From positions 1 through 48,772 of the forward strand of contig CALFIC010000191.1 in NCBI GenBank assembly GCA_937876225.1: a stretch of DNA of 48,772 nt. The letters are read 5' to 3'. The DNA is from an uncultured Chloroflexota bacterium (GTDB taxonomy: Bacteria > Chloroflexota > Chloroflexia > Chloroflexales > Roseiflexaceae). Shown in pieces: positions 16,560 through 24,616 of the stretch; within the stretch, counting starts at the first letter, position 1; each line of letters begins with the position of its first letter. Below the pieces are notes generated by a model. The model was not told the origin of the DNA. It made no database searches and saw only the letters and a program-made list of their open reading frames with translations. Both the position numbers and the translations under genes were made by a program.

Positions 16560-16599
16560 AAACCCACACTGTAGCATATCAACGCCACAGTGTGGGTTT
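16560..16599 (-). terminator. Terminator after the aldo/keto reductase gene
   Basis: A 13-bp perfect stem (AAACCCACACTGT / ACAGTGTGGGTTT) with a 14-base loop. In the minus direction it ends in GGGTTTG and a broken T-rich stretch. It separates the reductase from the kinase gene 70 bases downstream. Confidence 0.7.
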
Positions 16600-16607
16600 T
16601 ACCATAA

Positions 16608-17564
16608 CTACGCACTTACTTCGGTCAACGCCGTCACCGCTTCAGCGGGCAAGACCAAATCCGCCGATGCCGTCAGGTCTTTGACCTGCTCGACGGTGGT
16701 ACCGCTGGCAATGGCTGCCGTCATGCCGGGGCGGGTCATAATCCAGGCCAAGGCCACTTGGCCGGGGGTAGTATTGAGCTCACTGGCGATGCGATCGACC
16801 ACGGCGAGGATTTTGAAGCCCCGTTCGGTCATATAGGTTTTTTCGACGCCGCCAGCACGGGGTGAGCTGGGCAACGGTTGGCCGGCCCGATATTTGCCCG
16901 AAAAGAAGCCGCTCGCCAGTGACGAATAGGTAATCACGCCCACGCCTTCGCTGACGCACAACGGCTCGAGCTCTTGCTCGTATTCGGCACGTGCCACCAG
17001 ATTGTAGCGCGGTTGCAGACAATCGAAGCGGGCTACATTGAGTTTGTCGCTGGTCCAAAGTGATTTGGTCAAGCGCCAAGCACTGTAATTGGATGCGCCA
17101 AGGTAGCGCACTTTGCCAGCTTTGACTAGATCGTCAAAGGCTCGCATCGTTTCGTCGAGGGGCGTATTGCGGTCATCAGCATGGGCTTGGTACAAGTCGA
17201 TATAGTCTGTTTTGAGGCGGCGGAGCGAGGCTTCCACGGCCGAAATAATCCGCAGGCGTGACAGGCCTTCGTCGTTGGGGCCAGCCCCCATGCGCATGCC
17301 TACTTTGGTGGCGATAATCAGGTTGTGGCGGTTGCCCCGAGCTTGCATCCAGTCACCGAGTATGGTTTCGGATTCGCCACCGACATGGCCAGGCACCCAG
17401 GCTGAATAGACGTCGGCAGTATCAATGAAATTGCCACCACCCGCCACAAAGGTGTCGAGCACGGCAAACGAACGGTCACGGTCTGTGGTCCACCCCAACA
17501 CATTGCCCCCAAAACAAATCGGGGTGACATTCAGGCCGGTACGGCCCATCCGACGGGTCTGCAT
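16608..17564 (-). CDS. Aldo/keto reductase
   Basis: 318 aa. MQTRRMGRTGLNVTPICFGGNVLGW, the active-site stretch GGGNFIDTADVYS (D and Y), IATKVG (Lys), YIDLYQAH (His) and YLGASNYSAWRL are diagnostic of the NADP-dependent AKR fold, YajO/YdhF-like group. Cytoplasmic reduction of an aldehyde or ketone, or the reverse; substrate unknown. It is a single gene with GAGGAG before the ATG and a terminator after it. Confidence 0.93.
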   Translation of the reverse strand: MQTRRMGRTGLNVTPICFGGNVLGWTTDRDRSFAVLDTFVAGGGNFIDTADVYSAWVPGHVGGESETILGDWMQARGNRHNLIIATKVGMRMGAGPNDEGLSRLRIISAVEASLRRLKTDYIDLYQAHADDRNTPLDETMRAFDDLVKAGKVRYLGASNYSAWRLTKSLWTSDKLNVARFDCLQPRYNLVARAEYEQELEPLCVSEGVGVITYSSLASGFFSGKYRAGQPLPSSPRAGGVEKTYMTERGFKILAVVDRIASELNTTPGQVALAWIMTRPGMTAAIASGTTVEQVKDLTASADLVLPAEAVTALTEVSA

Positions 17565-17660
17565 GATTTGCTCCTCGTAAACACTATTTCACTGTTATTG
17601 TACACCAATCTCGTCTGACCTTATGCCTGACAAAAACGCCATTGCAGGGGCAGTCAGGCT

Positions 17661-17689
17661 CTGTTTGGTGGTGCGAAATAGCGTATACT
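17661..17689 (+). promoter_or_regulatory. Possible promoter of the J-domain-like gene
   Basis: CTGTTT, a 17-base spacer and TATACT (17684-17689), about 38 bases before the ATG at 17727. The -35 match is weak. Confidence 0.35.
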
Positions 17690-17726
17690 ATAGGCACGAT
17701 ATTTGTGTGGACACGAGGCGTGGGCA

Positions 17727-18146
17727 ATGGCGGTGAGCAACAATAACCAGCACCAATGGCATCATACCAATGCCGACACCAATGAACTCTTGCAACGCGA
17801 ATTAGATGAAGCGCATCGGACCATACGCTCCTTGATGCGTCGCCTTGCCGAAGAACAAGAACAACAGCGCAAAACCCACCACGCCTATGAACAGATGAAA
17901 CAAAACATCATCGAAATCAACCGCGAGCAGGCCATGGTCGAGCGTGAGCGTAATATGTGGCGCATGCGTGCCGAACAACAAGGGATGATTAGCTCAGATC
18001 AGTTACCGGTGCTCACTGGCGACGAAATCAACGCCATCCGACGGGCCATGGCGCGCATCCACCACCCCGACCGTGGTGGCGACATCGACCGCATGAAGCT
18101 CTGGAATAAACTCCTCGACACCCTCGAAAAACCGCGTGGCAACTGA
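17727..18146 (+). CDS. Small coiled-coil protein with a C-terminal partial J domain
   Basis: 139 aa. Residues about 18-90 are a charged coiled coil (QRELDEAHRTIRSLMRRLAEE). Residues 98-135 resemble helices II-III of a J domain with an intact HPD loop (IHHPDRGGD, HPD at 113-115), the element that stimulates Hsp70 ATPase. Helix I and the Gly/Phe and zinc regions of DnaJ are missing. It might recruit DnaK to a target through the coiled coil, or be a degenerate J protein. The start is uncertain between 17703 and 17727; both lack a strong ribosome site. Confidence 0.7.
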   Translation: MAVSNNNQHQWHHTNADTNELLQRELDEAHRTIRSLMRRLAEEQEQQRKTHHAYEQMKQNIIEINREQAMVERERNMWRMRAEQQGMISSDQLPVLTGDEINAIRRAMARIHHPDRGGDIDRMKLWNKLLDTLEKPRGN

Positions 18147-18218
18147 TTTGTTATCCATTTTTTAGCCATATTAGCACCCATTTTCATTCGCACGGTGATA
18201 TCAGAATAGGAATTATGT

Positions 18219-19703
18219 ATGCGCCAAAGTGGTATTTTGTTGCACCCCACCTCGCTCCCCTCACGTTGGGGGATTGGCGACATGGGGGCGGCGGCCTATC
18301 AATTCATCGATTTGTTACTCCACACCCACCAAAAAATCTGGCAAGTATTGCCCCTCGGTCCCACCGGCTACGGCGATTCACCCTACCAATGCTTTTCGGC
18401 ATTTGCCGGTAATCCGTTGTTGGTGAGCCCCGATTTATTGCTGGGCGAAGGACTGCTACACCCCGACGATGTAGCGGATTACCCGCAGCACAGCGATACG
18501 CTGATCGACTACGGTGCCGTCATCCCCAGCAAAACCACCTTGTTGCGGCGCTCGTTTGCACGCTTCCGCAGTGCACCTGCTACTGCGCACAACGATTTCG
18601 CCACCTTTTGTGGTGCCGAATCGGCTTGGCTGGGCAATTTCGCCCTGTTTATGGCTCTCAAAGAACGCAACGGCGGCGTGGTCTGGAGCAGTTGGCCGGC
18701 ACCCCTCGCCACCCGCGAAGCGGTGGCCTTGGCCGAGGCTAGCCGCGAATTACAAGCCGAAGTATCGTTCCACGCCTATTGCCAGTGGCTCTTTTTTAAG
18801 CAATGGCGAGCCTTGCGTAGCTATGCCAACAGTCGTGGGATTACTATCATCGGTGATGCGCCGATTTTTGTGGCCTACGATAGTGCCGACGTCTGGAGCG
18901 CGCCAGAGCTCTTTTATTTGGACGATGCCGGCTTACCGACGGTAGTCGCTGGCGTGCCACCTGACTACTTTAGCGAAGACGGCCAGCGCTGGGGCAACCC
19001 GTTGTATCGTTGGGAGGCCCACAAAGCCCAAAACTACAGCTGGTGGATAGCCCGGATCAAAGCCAATGCGGCGTTGTATGACCTCGTGCGCCTCGACCAC
19101 TTCCGCGGCTTTGCCGCCTACTGGGAAGTCCCCGCCAGCGAGCCGACTGCCCGCATCGGGCAATGGGTAACTGGTCCTGGTAGCGATTTGTTTGACGCCT
19201 TGCAACGTGCGTTGGGGCCACTGCCCATCATCGCCGAAGATTTGGGGTTGATTACCCCCGACGTGATGACATTGCGCGATCGATACAACTTGCCCGGCAT
19301 GAAAGTGCTCCAATTTGGATTTCACGGCGATCCCAAAGAGCCGTTTTTGCCGCACAACTACCACCCCAACTGCGTGGTCTATACCGGCACACACGACAAC
19401 GACACCACCGTGGGCTGGTACCACAGCGCCCCTGGCCATGAACAAGAGTACATGCGCTACTACGCCGGTGTCACGCCCGAAAACGTCGAGCCGGCCTGGG
19501 ATTTGTTGCGCTTGGCCTGGAGCTCGGTAGCCACCACGGCGATTGTGCCGTTGCAAGACTTACTCAGCTTGCCCACCGAAGCGCGCATGAATTATCCTGG
19601 GCGCCTCGGTGGCAATTGGGGTTGGCGCTTCCGCTTTACTGACATCCCCGATGCAGTCCTCGAACGCCTGCAACTGGCTACCGTACGCTTTAATCGGAGC
19701 TAG
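18219..19703 (+). CDS. malQ: 4-alpha-glucanotransferase (amylomaltase, GH77)
   Basis: 494 aa, normal length. It starts RQSGILLHPTSLPSRWGIGDMG; catalytic motifs include DAPIFVAYDSADVW, LVRLDHFRGFAAYWEVP (nucleophile Asp), IIAEDLGLITPDV (acid/base Glu) and YTGTHDNDTTVGW. It transfers alpha-1,4-glucan segments in glycogen or maltodextrin metabolism in the cytoplasm. AGGA lies before the ATG, and a strong terminator follows. Confidence 0.96.
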   Translation: MRQSGILLHPTSLPSRWGIGDMGAAAYQFIDLLLHTHQKIWQVLPLGPTGYGDSPYQCFSAFAGNPLLVSPDLLLGEGLLHPDDVADYPQHSDTLIDYGAVIPSKTTLLRRSFARFRSAPATAHNDFATFCGAESAWLGNFALFMALKERNGGVVWSSWPAPLATREAVALAEASRELQAEVSFHAYCQWLFFKQWRALRSYANSRGITIIGDAPIFVAYDSADVWSAPELFYLDDAGLPTVVAGVPPDYFSEDGQRWGNPLYRWEAHKAQNYSWWIARIKANAALYDLVRLDHFRGFAAYWEVPASEPTARIGQWVTGPGSDLFDALQRALGPLPIIAEDLGLITPDVMTLRDRYNLPGMKVLQFGFHGDPKEPFLPHNYHPNCVVYTGTHDNDTTVGWYHSAPGHEQEYMRYYAGVTPENVEPAWDLLRLAWSSVATTAIVPLQDLLSLPTEARMNYPGRLGGNWGWRFRFTDIPDAVLERLQLATVRFNRS

Positions 19704-19715
19704 GTGATGACCTAC

Positions 19716-19753
19716 GTGCGGGCTATCGCAGTATTGCGATGGCCCGCACTTTT
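19716..19753 (+). terminator. Terminator of malQ
   Basis: A 15-bp stem (GTGCGGGCTATCGCA / TGCGATGGCCCGCAC, one G-U) with loop GTAT, then TTTT, 13 bases after the malQ stop. Confidence 0.85.
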
Positions 19754-19790
19754 ACCATCTGTATTCGTTTTATATCAAATGGTGACAAAT

Positions 19791-20549
19791 ATGGACATCG
19801 TAATCAATCCAGAGCGTCCCGACAGCCTAGACGCCATGGCACTCATCGATGAACTCCAAACGTACCTCGAGTCGTTTTATGCCCCTGAACACCGCCATGG
19901 CTTTAGTGTGGAACAGTTGATTGCGTCCGGTGTCGATTTTTTTGTGTTGCGGATAGATGGGGTAGCTGCGGGGTGTATCGGGCTGCTGTGCCTACCCGAA
20001 TATGCCGAAATCAAGCGCATGTACATCCGACCCGCGTTTCGCCGCCAAAAGCTGGGGGTACGCTTGCTGAACCACGTGCAGGACGTGGCCCAGCAACGGG
20101 GCATCCCGCTGCTGCGCCTCGAGACCGGCATCCACCAGCCCGAAGCCAATGCCCGCTATGAGTCATTCGGGTTCCGCCTGATTCCCGCCTTTGGCCCCTA
20201 TCATGATGATGGGGTGAGTCTGTGCTATGAGAAGGCGATCATAATTTCGCGCTGCGAAGGCGCGGAGAATCTTAGCGGGGAGAGGCGCGCAAGCGCAGAA
20301 GATCCTAGCGGTGCGAGGCATGCCTCCGCACGTGCGCCTGAGGCGCAGGCGCGGAGGATCATGGCAAGGCTATGGGTCATTGGTAATGCGCCAGTAATGG
20401 GGGTGGTTCATGCTTGCGATATAGAAAGGAGATTGCCATGTATGTCAATCGCTTTAATCGCAAGCGTGGGTTTGATTATCGTCGGCCAGGGATGTATTTT
20501 GTCACGATTAATCTGCATCGACATCGACGCTTGTTTGGCAGGGTGGTAA
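19791..20549 (+). CDS. GNAT family N-acetyltransferase with repeat-derived C-terminal extension
   Basis: 252 aa from the ATG at 19791 (19779 is possible); the upstream frame runs through the malQ terminator. Residues about 1-150 are a complete GNAT domain: IKRMYIRPAFRRQKLGVRLLNHV is the acetyl-CoA loop (R/QxxG/A-like), then LLRLETGIHQPEANARYESFGF. After CYEKAI the frame continues about 100 codons through GC-rich repeats and into the RAYT gene in another frame. That tail (GERRASAEDPSGARHASAR) looks repeat-encoded, as if insertion removed the original stop. Confidence 0.7.
   Translation: MDIVINPERPDSLDAMALIDELQTYLESFYAPEHRHGFSVEQLIASGVDFFVLRIDGVAAGCIGLLCLPEYAEIKRMYIRPAFRRQKLGVRLLNHVQDVAQQRGIPLLRLETGIHQPEANARYESFGFRLIPAFGPYHDDGVSLCYEKAIIISRCEGAENLSGERRASAEDPSGARHASARAPEAQARRIMARLWVIGNAPVMGVVHACDIERRLPCMSIALIASVGLIIVGQGCILSRLICIDIDACLAGW
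20251..20365. repeat. GC-rich imperfect repeat cluster upstream of the RAYT gene
   Basis: Three related units are visible: CGGAGAATCTTAGCGGG near 20263, CAGAAGATCCTAGCGG near 20296, and CGGAGGATCATGGC near 20352. REP copy 2 lies between units two and three, and GCGC-rich half-palindromes surround them. The cluster overlaps the 3' part of the GNAT frame and ends about 70 bases before the transposase ATG. Confidence 0.6.
20311..20331. repeat. REP-like palindrome, copy 2
   Basis: GTGCGAGGCATGCCTCCGCAC, the family palindrome with one extra C in the right arm, about 107 bases upstream of the RAYT gene. Confidence 0.75.
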
Positions 20550-20962
20550 ACGGCCAGATGCAGCTCAATGAATTGGGGCAAATTGCCGCGGCCTGTTGGC
20601 AAGAAATCCCCCAGCATTTCGCTCATGTACGTATCGATACATGGGTTATCATGCCCAGTCATGTCCATGGTATATTAGAAATTACACCAACAGATGCAAT
20701 GCCCCTCAGCCGCACCCCTATAGCCCGCAAAATCATCCCGGCGGCCAACGCAGCCGGCGCCTTAGGCACCATTGTCGGGTCGTATAAAGCGGCAGTCACC
20801 CGCCAAATCAACACCAAATATGTGCACAAACCGCTTTGGCACCGGAGCTTCCACGATCGAATTATCCGCGACTCTCAGCATCTGTGGAATACCCGCAGAT
20901 ACATTCGCAATAATCCCAAAGTATGGGGGCAACTCCATCGAACGCCATCTCGATCATCGTAA
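20438..20962 (+). CDS. REP-associated tyrosine transposase (RAYT, Y1/IS200-like)
   Basis: 174 aa from the ATG at 20438, preceded by AAAGGAG. It begins RKRGFDYRRPGMYFVTI, carries the HUH motif HVH at 75-77 (IMPSHVHGIL), the RAYT signature WHRSFHDRIIR at about 134-144 and the catalytic Tyr155 (RRYIRNNP). RAYTs are single-copy relatives of IS200/IS605 transposases that nick at and mobilise REP palindromes. Matching palindromes lie on both sides: copy 2 upstream, copies 3 and 4 immediately after the stop codon. All catalytic residues are present, so it may be active. Confidence 0.93.
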   Translation: MYVNRFNRKRGFDYRRPGMYFVTINLHRHRRLFGRVVNGQMQLNELGQIAAACWQEIPQHFAHVRIDTWVIMPSHVHGILEITPTDAMPLSRTPIARKIIPAANAAGALGTIVGSYKAAVTRQINTKYVHKPLWHRSFHDRIIRDSQHLWNTRRYIRNNPKVWGQLHRTPSRSS

Positions 20963-20982
20963 GTGCGAGTCATGCCTCACAC
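20963..20982. repeat. REP-like palindrome, copy 3
   Basis: GTGCGAGTCATGCCTCACAC starts on the base after the RAYT stop codon. It pairs in inverted orientation with copy 4 (19 of 20 bases complementary), so the two form a REP doublet (BIME-like). Confidence 0.8.
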
Positions 20983-20990
20983 GTGCGTAA

Positions 20991-21010
20991 GTGCGAGGCA
21001 TGACTCGCAC
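20991..21010. repeat. REP-like palindrome, copy 4
   Basis: GTGCGAGGCATGACTCGCAC, with a perfect 7-bp stem GTGCGAG/CTCGCAC. It is the second half of the doublet behind the RAYT gene and ends just before the ribosome site of the dehydrogenase gene. Confidence 0.8.
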
Positions 21011-21023
21011 ATAGGAGTGATAC

Positions 21024-22058
21024 ATGTCCCCCACCATGAAGCGCTTCGCCATCACTGGCGTCAAGCAAGCCAGCCTCCTCGATGTGTCCATCCCGCAACC
21101 AACCCAAGACTGGGTATTGGTCAAAGTCCATGCCATCCCGCTCTGTACTGAGTACAAAAACTGGCTCAACGGCAACGAATACCACGGTCATGAAGCAGCC
21201 GGCGAAGTGGTCATGGTCGCCCAACCAGGCAAAGTCAACGTGGGCGACCGCGTCGTGGTCATGTCTGGCACATCCTGTGGCAAATGCGCGCTCTGCATCT
21301 CGGGCGACTACATCCATTGTCAACACATGCTCGACCCGGCCCAATATACCGGCGTAACCTATGGGACCGACACCCACGTCCAATACCTGCTCAAACAAGA
21401 TTGGCTCCTCGTCCCCATCCCCGACGACATGTCGTATACCCGCGCCGCCTTGGCCTGTTGTGGGTTGGGTCCTACCTTTGGGGCGCTCGAAAACATGAAT
21501 GTATCAGCCACCGACACCGTGTTGATTACCGGTGGCGGCGCGGTAGGCCTCGGGGGCGTCGTCAATGCCAAATTCCGCGGGGCACGCGTCATCCTGGTCG
21601 AACAAGTACCCTACCGCCAACAAAAAGCCCATGAATTGGGCGCAGACCTGGTATTGAGCCCTCATGACCCCGAGATCCGCACCAAAATAATGGCATATAC
21701 CAATCTGCGGGGCGTCGATGCCTGCCTCGAGACCTCGGGCAACGTCGTTGCCCAACGGTTATGCATCGACCTGGTGCGCCGGCGTGGCAAAATCTCGCTC
21801 ATCGGCGAATGTGGCAACGATTTGGCCATTCAGGCCAGCAACGACTTCATTCGCAAAGGGATTAGTCTGATGGGGCAATGGCACTACAATTTGAATGGCG
21901 CCCACAAGTTGATGCAAATCATCCGTGATTCGCCCGTTGCGTCACAGCTCATCACGCACGTCTTTCCCATGTCCGAAATCCAACAAGCCCTAGCAACCTG
22001 TGCGTCGCAAGAATGTGGCAAAGTAATGATTTTGCCATGGCAAGGAGCAGAACAATGA
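21024..22058 (+). CDS. Zinc-dependent alcohol/polyol dehydrogenase (MDR superfamily)
   Basis: 344 aa. GHEAAGEVV is the zinc-site loop, GDRVVVMSGTSCGKCALCISGDYIHC the structural-zinc region (somewhat reduced in cysteines), and LITGGGAVGLGGVVNAK the NAD(P) Rossmann motif. It resembles dehydrogenases acting on sugar acids, polyols or inositols. AGGAG precedes the ATG. Its stop overlaps the start of the next gene (ATGA), so the pair is co-translated. With the isomerase and the opposing KDG kinase/KDPG aldolase it probably belongs to a sugar-acid route. Confidence 0.88.
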   Translation: MSPTMKRFAITGVKQASLLDVSIPQPTQDWVLVKVHAIPLCTEYKNWLNGNEYHGHEAAGEVVMVAQPGKVNVGDRVVVMSGTSCGKCALCISGDYIHCQHMLDPAQYTGVTYGTDTHVQYLLKQDWLLVPIPDDMSYTRAALACCGLGPTFGALENMNVSATDTVLITGGGAVGLGGVVNAKFRGARVILVEQVPYRQQKAHELGADLVLSPHDPEIRTKIMAYTNLRGVDACLETSGNVVAQRLCIDLVRRRGKISLIGECGNDLAIQASNDFIRKGISLMGQWHYNLNGAHKLMQIIRDSPVASQLITHVFPMSEIQQALATCASQECGKVMILPWQGAEQ

Positions 22059-22918
22059 GACTCGGTGGCCCAATCTTTCAAAAATTTAACACCATCGCCG
22101 AAGAAGTCGCGTTGCACCAACAATTAGGGTTTGGCGCAGCCTATTGCCGGTATATCGCAGACCCCGCCCAACGCCATGACTACAAGCAAGCCTTTGCTGA
22201 AGCCGATATCGTGCTAGCAGAGTTCGGGGCATACGGGATCAACATCCTCGATACCAATCCAGTATTGCGCCAACAAAACATCGACGAAATCTGTCGCCGG
22301 CTGGCCTACGCCGACGAAATGGGCGCCCGGTGCTGTGTCATGCATGGGGGTACCATACAAACAGGTGGCTGGGGCAACGCTAATCCACTCAATATGTCCG
22401 AAAAAAGTTTTTATGAGACGGTCACCACCATCCAGTCCATCCTCGACCGCACCGCACCCACCACTACCAAACTGGTGATCGAAACCGAGTCGTACCTCTT
22501 GCCTGATAGCCCAGAGGTCTATGCCCGCTTGATTGAGGCCGTCGACCGGCCTGGCTTCGCAGTACACCTCGACCCCGTCAATATTATCGCTAGCCCGCGA
22601 CGCTTTTATTACAACGCCCAATTCATCAAACAATGCTTTAGCATACTCGGACCGTGGATTGTCAGCTGTCACGCCAAAGACCTCAATATGCCGGCAAAAC
22701 ATGCCACCGTCCAGATAAACGAAACGTTTATCGGCGATGGCATGCTTGATTATGCGACGTATTTGACGGAAATCGAGAAACTAAACCCGGCACCCACGCT
22801 GATGATCGAACACCTCAACGAACAGCAATTAACCCAAGGCCTGCAATTTATTTTCGCCCAAGCTGATGCCCTCGGCATCACCTTCGAAGGGGTCTCGCAC
22901 CGCACACCAGCAAGCTAA
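22055..22918 (+). CDS. TIM-barrel sugar isomerase/epimerase-like protein
   Basis: 287 aa. CCVMHGGT, KLVIETESYLLPDSPE, VHLDPVNIIASP, SCHAKDLNMP and MIEHLNEQQ mark the metal-binding strands of the xylose-isomerase-like (AP-endonuclease-2) fold. It starts inside the stop of the dehydrogenase gene, so it probably interconverts the dehydrogenase product or substrate. It differs from the protein at 10965 in length and motif spacing. The two tandem REP palindromes follow its stop. Confidence 0.83.
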   Translation: MRLGGPIFQKFNTIAEEVALHQQLGFGAAYCRYIADPAQRHDYKQAFAEADIVLAEFGAYGINILDTNPVLRQQNIDEICRRLAYADEMGARCCVMHGGTIQTGGWGNANPLNMSEKSFYETVTTIQSILDRTAPTTTKLVIETESYLLPDSPEVYARLIEAVDRPGFAVHLDPVNIIASPRRFYYNAQFIKQCFSILGPWIVSCHAKDLNMPAKHATVQINETFIGDGMLDYATYLTEIEKLNPAPTLMIEHLNEQQLTQGLQFIFAQADALGITFEGVSHRTPAS

Positions 22919-22924
22919 GCGCAT

Positions 22925-22944
22925 GTGCGAGGCATGCCTCGTAC
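22925..22944. repeat. REP-like palindrome, copy 5
   Basis: GTGCGAGGCATGCCTCGTAC, seven bases after the isomerase stop and directly joined to copy 6, filling the gap between two convergent genes. Confidence 0.85.
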
Positions 22945-22964
22945 GTACGAGGCATGCCTCGTAC
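22945..22964. repeat. REP-like palindrome, copy 6
   Basis: GTACGAGGCATGCCTCGTAC is a perfect 20-bp palindrome. Its last base is the last base of the KDG kinase stop codon (minus strand). Together with copy 5 it could act as a bidirectional mRNA 3'-end structure. Confidence 0.87.
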
Positions 22965-23875
22965 TATAAATCCATGCTCGGATATCCCGCATAATCCCCC
23001 AAGTGGGCCACCGAACCAGCGCCCACAATGGCCCCCACATGCAGGGCCTCAGGGATTGATTTACCGCGCAAACGGGCCGCAATGAAGCCGCCGTCAAAGC
23101 CGTCGCCGGCCCCGACAGGGTCGACCACGCGCTCGGCTTTGACCACGGCGGCCTCGAAGCGCTCGCCATCGTGGATGGCCAATGCACCCCGCTCGGCGCG
23201 CTTGAGGACAATGGTGCGGATGCCCAGTTGCTGGGCAGACGTCAGATAATGCTCGTCATCGCCTTCCCCAAACAACGCCGCGGCGTCTTCGTGGCCCATC
23301 AAAATAATGTCGCTGGCAGCAGCCAACGGCGTCATAGCGATGCGGGCGGCTTCGGCGCTCCACAAGCGGGGACGGAAGTTGGGGTCAAAGGTCACCATCA
23401 CCCCTGCCGCTTTGGCGAGCTCAATCGCCCGCGTACACGTCGCAGCCGCCCGCTCACTCAAGGCTGGCGTAATTCCCGTCAGATGCAAGGCCTTGATGCC
23501 CACAAATTGCTCGGCACGCAAATCTTCGGGGCCCATGTTGGCGGCCGCCGAGCCACTGCGGTAATAAAAGACCCGCCGGGCACCATCAGCCAACCATTCA
23601 CGGAAAAACACCCCCGTGGGGCGCGTGGCATCGATCTGCACGGCGCTGGTATCGACTCCTTCGCCAGCCAGCACGGCGGTTATTTTGCGGCCAAAGGGGT
23701 CATTGCCGACCCGTGAATGGAAGCGCACCGACACACCCAACCGCACCAAGGCAATAGCACAGTTGGCTTCGGCACCGCCGATGTCCCATTTGAGCAATGC
23801 CGCATCGTCGATTGTGACCGGATCGGGTGGGTAGAGCACACCCATGCATTCGCCAAACGTCATGACTTCTGGCAT
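22964..23875 (-). CDS. kdgK: 2-keto-3-deoxygluconate kinase (PfkB family)
   Basis: 303 aa. It starts EVMTFGECMGVLYPP and has the PfkB signatures WDIGGAEANCAIALVRLG and VVDPVGAGDGFDGGF, with the catalytic Asp in GAGD. It phosphorylates KDG to KDPG in the cytoplasm. It lies one base after the KDPG aldolase gene, which fixes the pathway: kinase and aldolase form the lower Entner-Doudoroff or hexuronate branch. GGAGGGAAG precedes the ATG. Confidence 0.88.
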   Translation of the reverse strand: MPEVMTFGECMGVLYPPDPVTIDDAALLKWDIGGAEANCAIALVRLGVSVRFHSRVGNDPFGRKITAVLAGEGVDTSAVQIDATRPTGVFFREWLADGARRVFYYRSGSAAANMGPEDLRAEQFVGIKALHLTGITPALSERAAATCTRAIELAKAAGVMVTFDPNFRPRLWSAEAARIAMTPLAAASDIILMGHEDAAALFGEGDDEHYLTSAQQLGIRTIVLKRAERGALAIHDGERFEAAVVKAERVVDPVGAGDGFDGGFIAARLRGKSIPEALHVGAIVGAGSVAHLGDYAGYPSMDL

Positions 23876-23876
23876 G

Positions 23877-24509
23877 TTACTTCCCTCCTAATGCGGCCAC
23901 GCATTGCTTGGCACCATCGGTCAGCACTTGCCAATCACCGGCATTGACGGCTTTGGCGGGCACCAGACTGCCACCAATCCCCACCCCGATGGCACCAGCG
24001 TCGAGGTATTGTTTGAGGTTATCGGCGCCAATCCCACCGGTAGGCATCAGTTTCAAAAACGGCAAGGGCGCGAGGATGTCACGAATATAACCGGGGCCGA
24101 GTGACCGCGCCGGGAATATTTTGATGAAGGCGGCCCCTGCTTCGTGAGCCGTCAAGGCCTCGCTCGGGGTCATAGCACCACAAGCCGTCGGGATGCCGGC
24201 TTTAATACCCGCAGCAATCACCAATGGGCGGACCGCCGGGGTGACGATAAATTGCGAGCCAGCGGCAATCGCACCTTCGGCATCGGCGACAGTCAAGGCA
24301 GTCCCCACGCCAATCAGCATTTGGTTGCCCATGGCACTACGCACCCGACTGATGGCATCAAATGCGCCAGCACCAGTCAAGGTGAATTCGATGGCGGTGA
24401 TGCCACCAGCATACAAGGCTTGTGCGACTTCAACGGCGCGATCATAGCGCTCGAGACGGACAATCGCTACGATTTTGGCGGCAGACAATGCCGCAATCAG
24501 TTCTTCCAC
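23877..24509 (-). CDS. eda: KDPG/KHG aldolase
   Basis: 210 aa, standard length. VAIVRLERYDRAVEVAQALYAGGITAIEFTLT, IGVGTALT, QFIVTPAVRP, the Schiff-base lysine in FIKIFPA and LMPTGGIG identify the class I aldolase, which splits KDPG into pyruvate and glyceraldehyde 3-phosphate. The start is GTG (24509) with GGGAG eight bases upstream. It is first in a two-gene operon with kdgK. Confidence 0.93.
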   Translation of the reverse strand: MEELIAALSAAKIVAIVRLERYDRAVEVAQALYAGGITAIEFTLTGAGAFDAISRVRSAMGNQMLIGVGTALTVADAEGAIAAGSQFIVTPAVRPLVIAAGIKAGIPTACGAMTPSEALTAHEAGAAFIKIFPARSLGPGYIRDILAPLPFLKLMPTGGIGADNLKQYLDAGAIGVGIGGSLVPAKAVNAGDWQVLTDGAKQCVAALGGK

Positions 24510-24564
24510 AGATACGCTCCCTTAGTTGACGCCCATGTCAGCGGGGTCGGTTTTTCACCCTTTT

Positions 24565-24570
24565 AGTATA
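24565..24570 (-). promoter_or_regulatory. Possible -10 box of eda-kdgK
   Basis: It reads TATACT on the minus strand, about 56 bases before the GTG. No -35 match is seen. A small CACCT-GCTG-AGGTG hairpin with six T (24581-24600) lies just upstream but points in the plus direction. Confidence 0.4.
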
Positions 24571-24616
24571 CAACGTGAATCACCTGCTGAGGTGTTTTTT
24601 GTATAGGCTACACGAT

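Noticed and set aside
20230..20365. CRISPR array or tandem repeat array
   Set aside because: Units are imperfect, unequal in spacing and lack spacers; no cas genes occur in the window.
24581..24600. Hairpin CACCT-GCTG-AGGTG followed by six T as a terminator
   Set aside because: It points in the plus direction, but no plus-strand gene ends there; neighbouring genes are both on the minus strand. The stem is only 5 bp.
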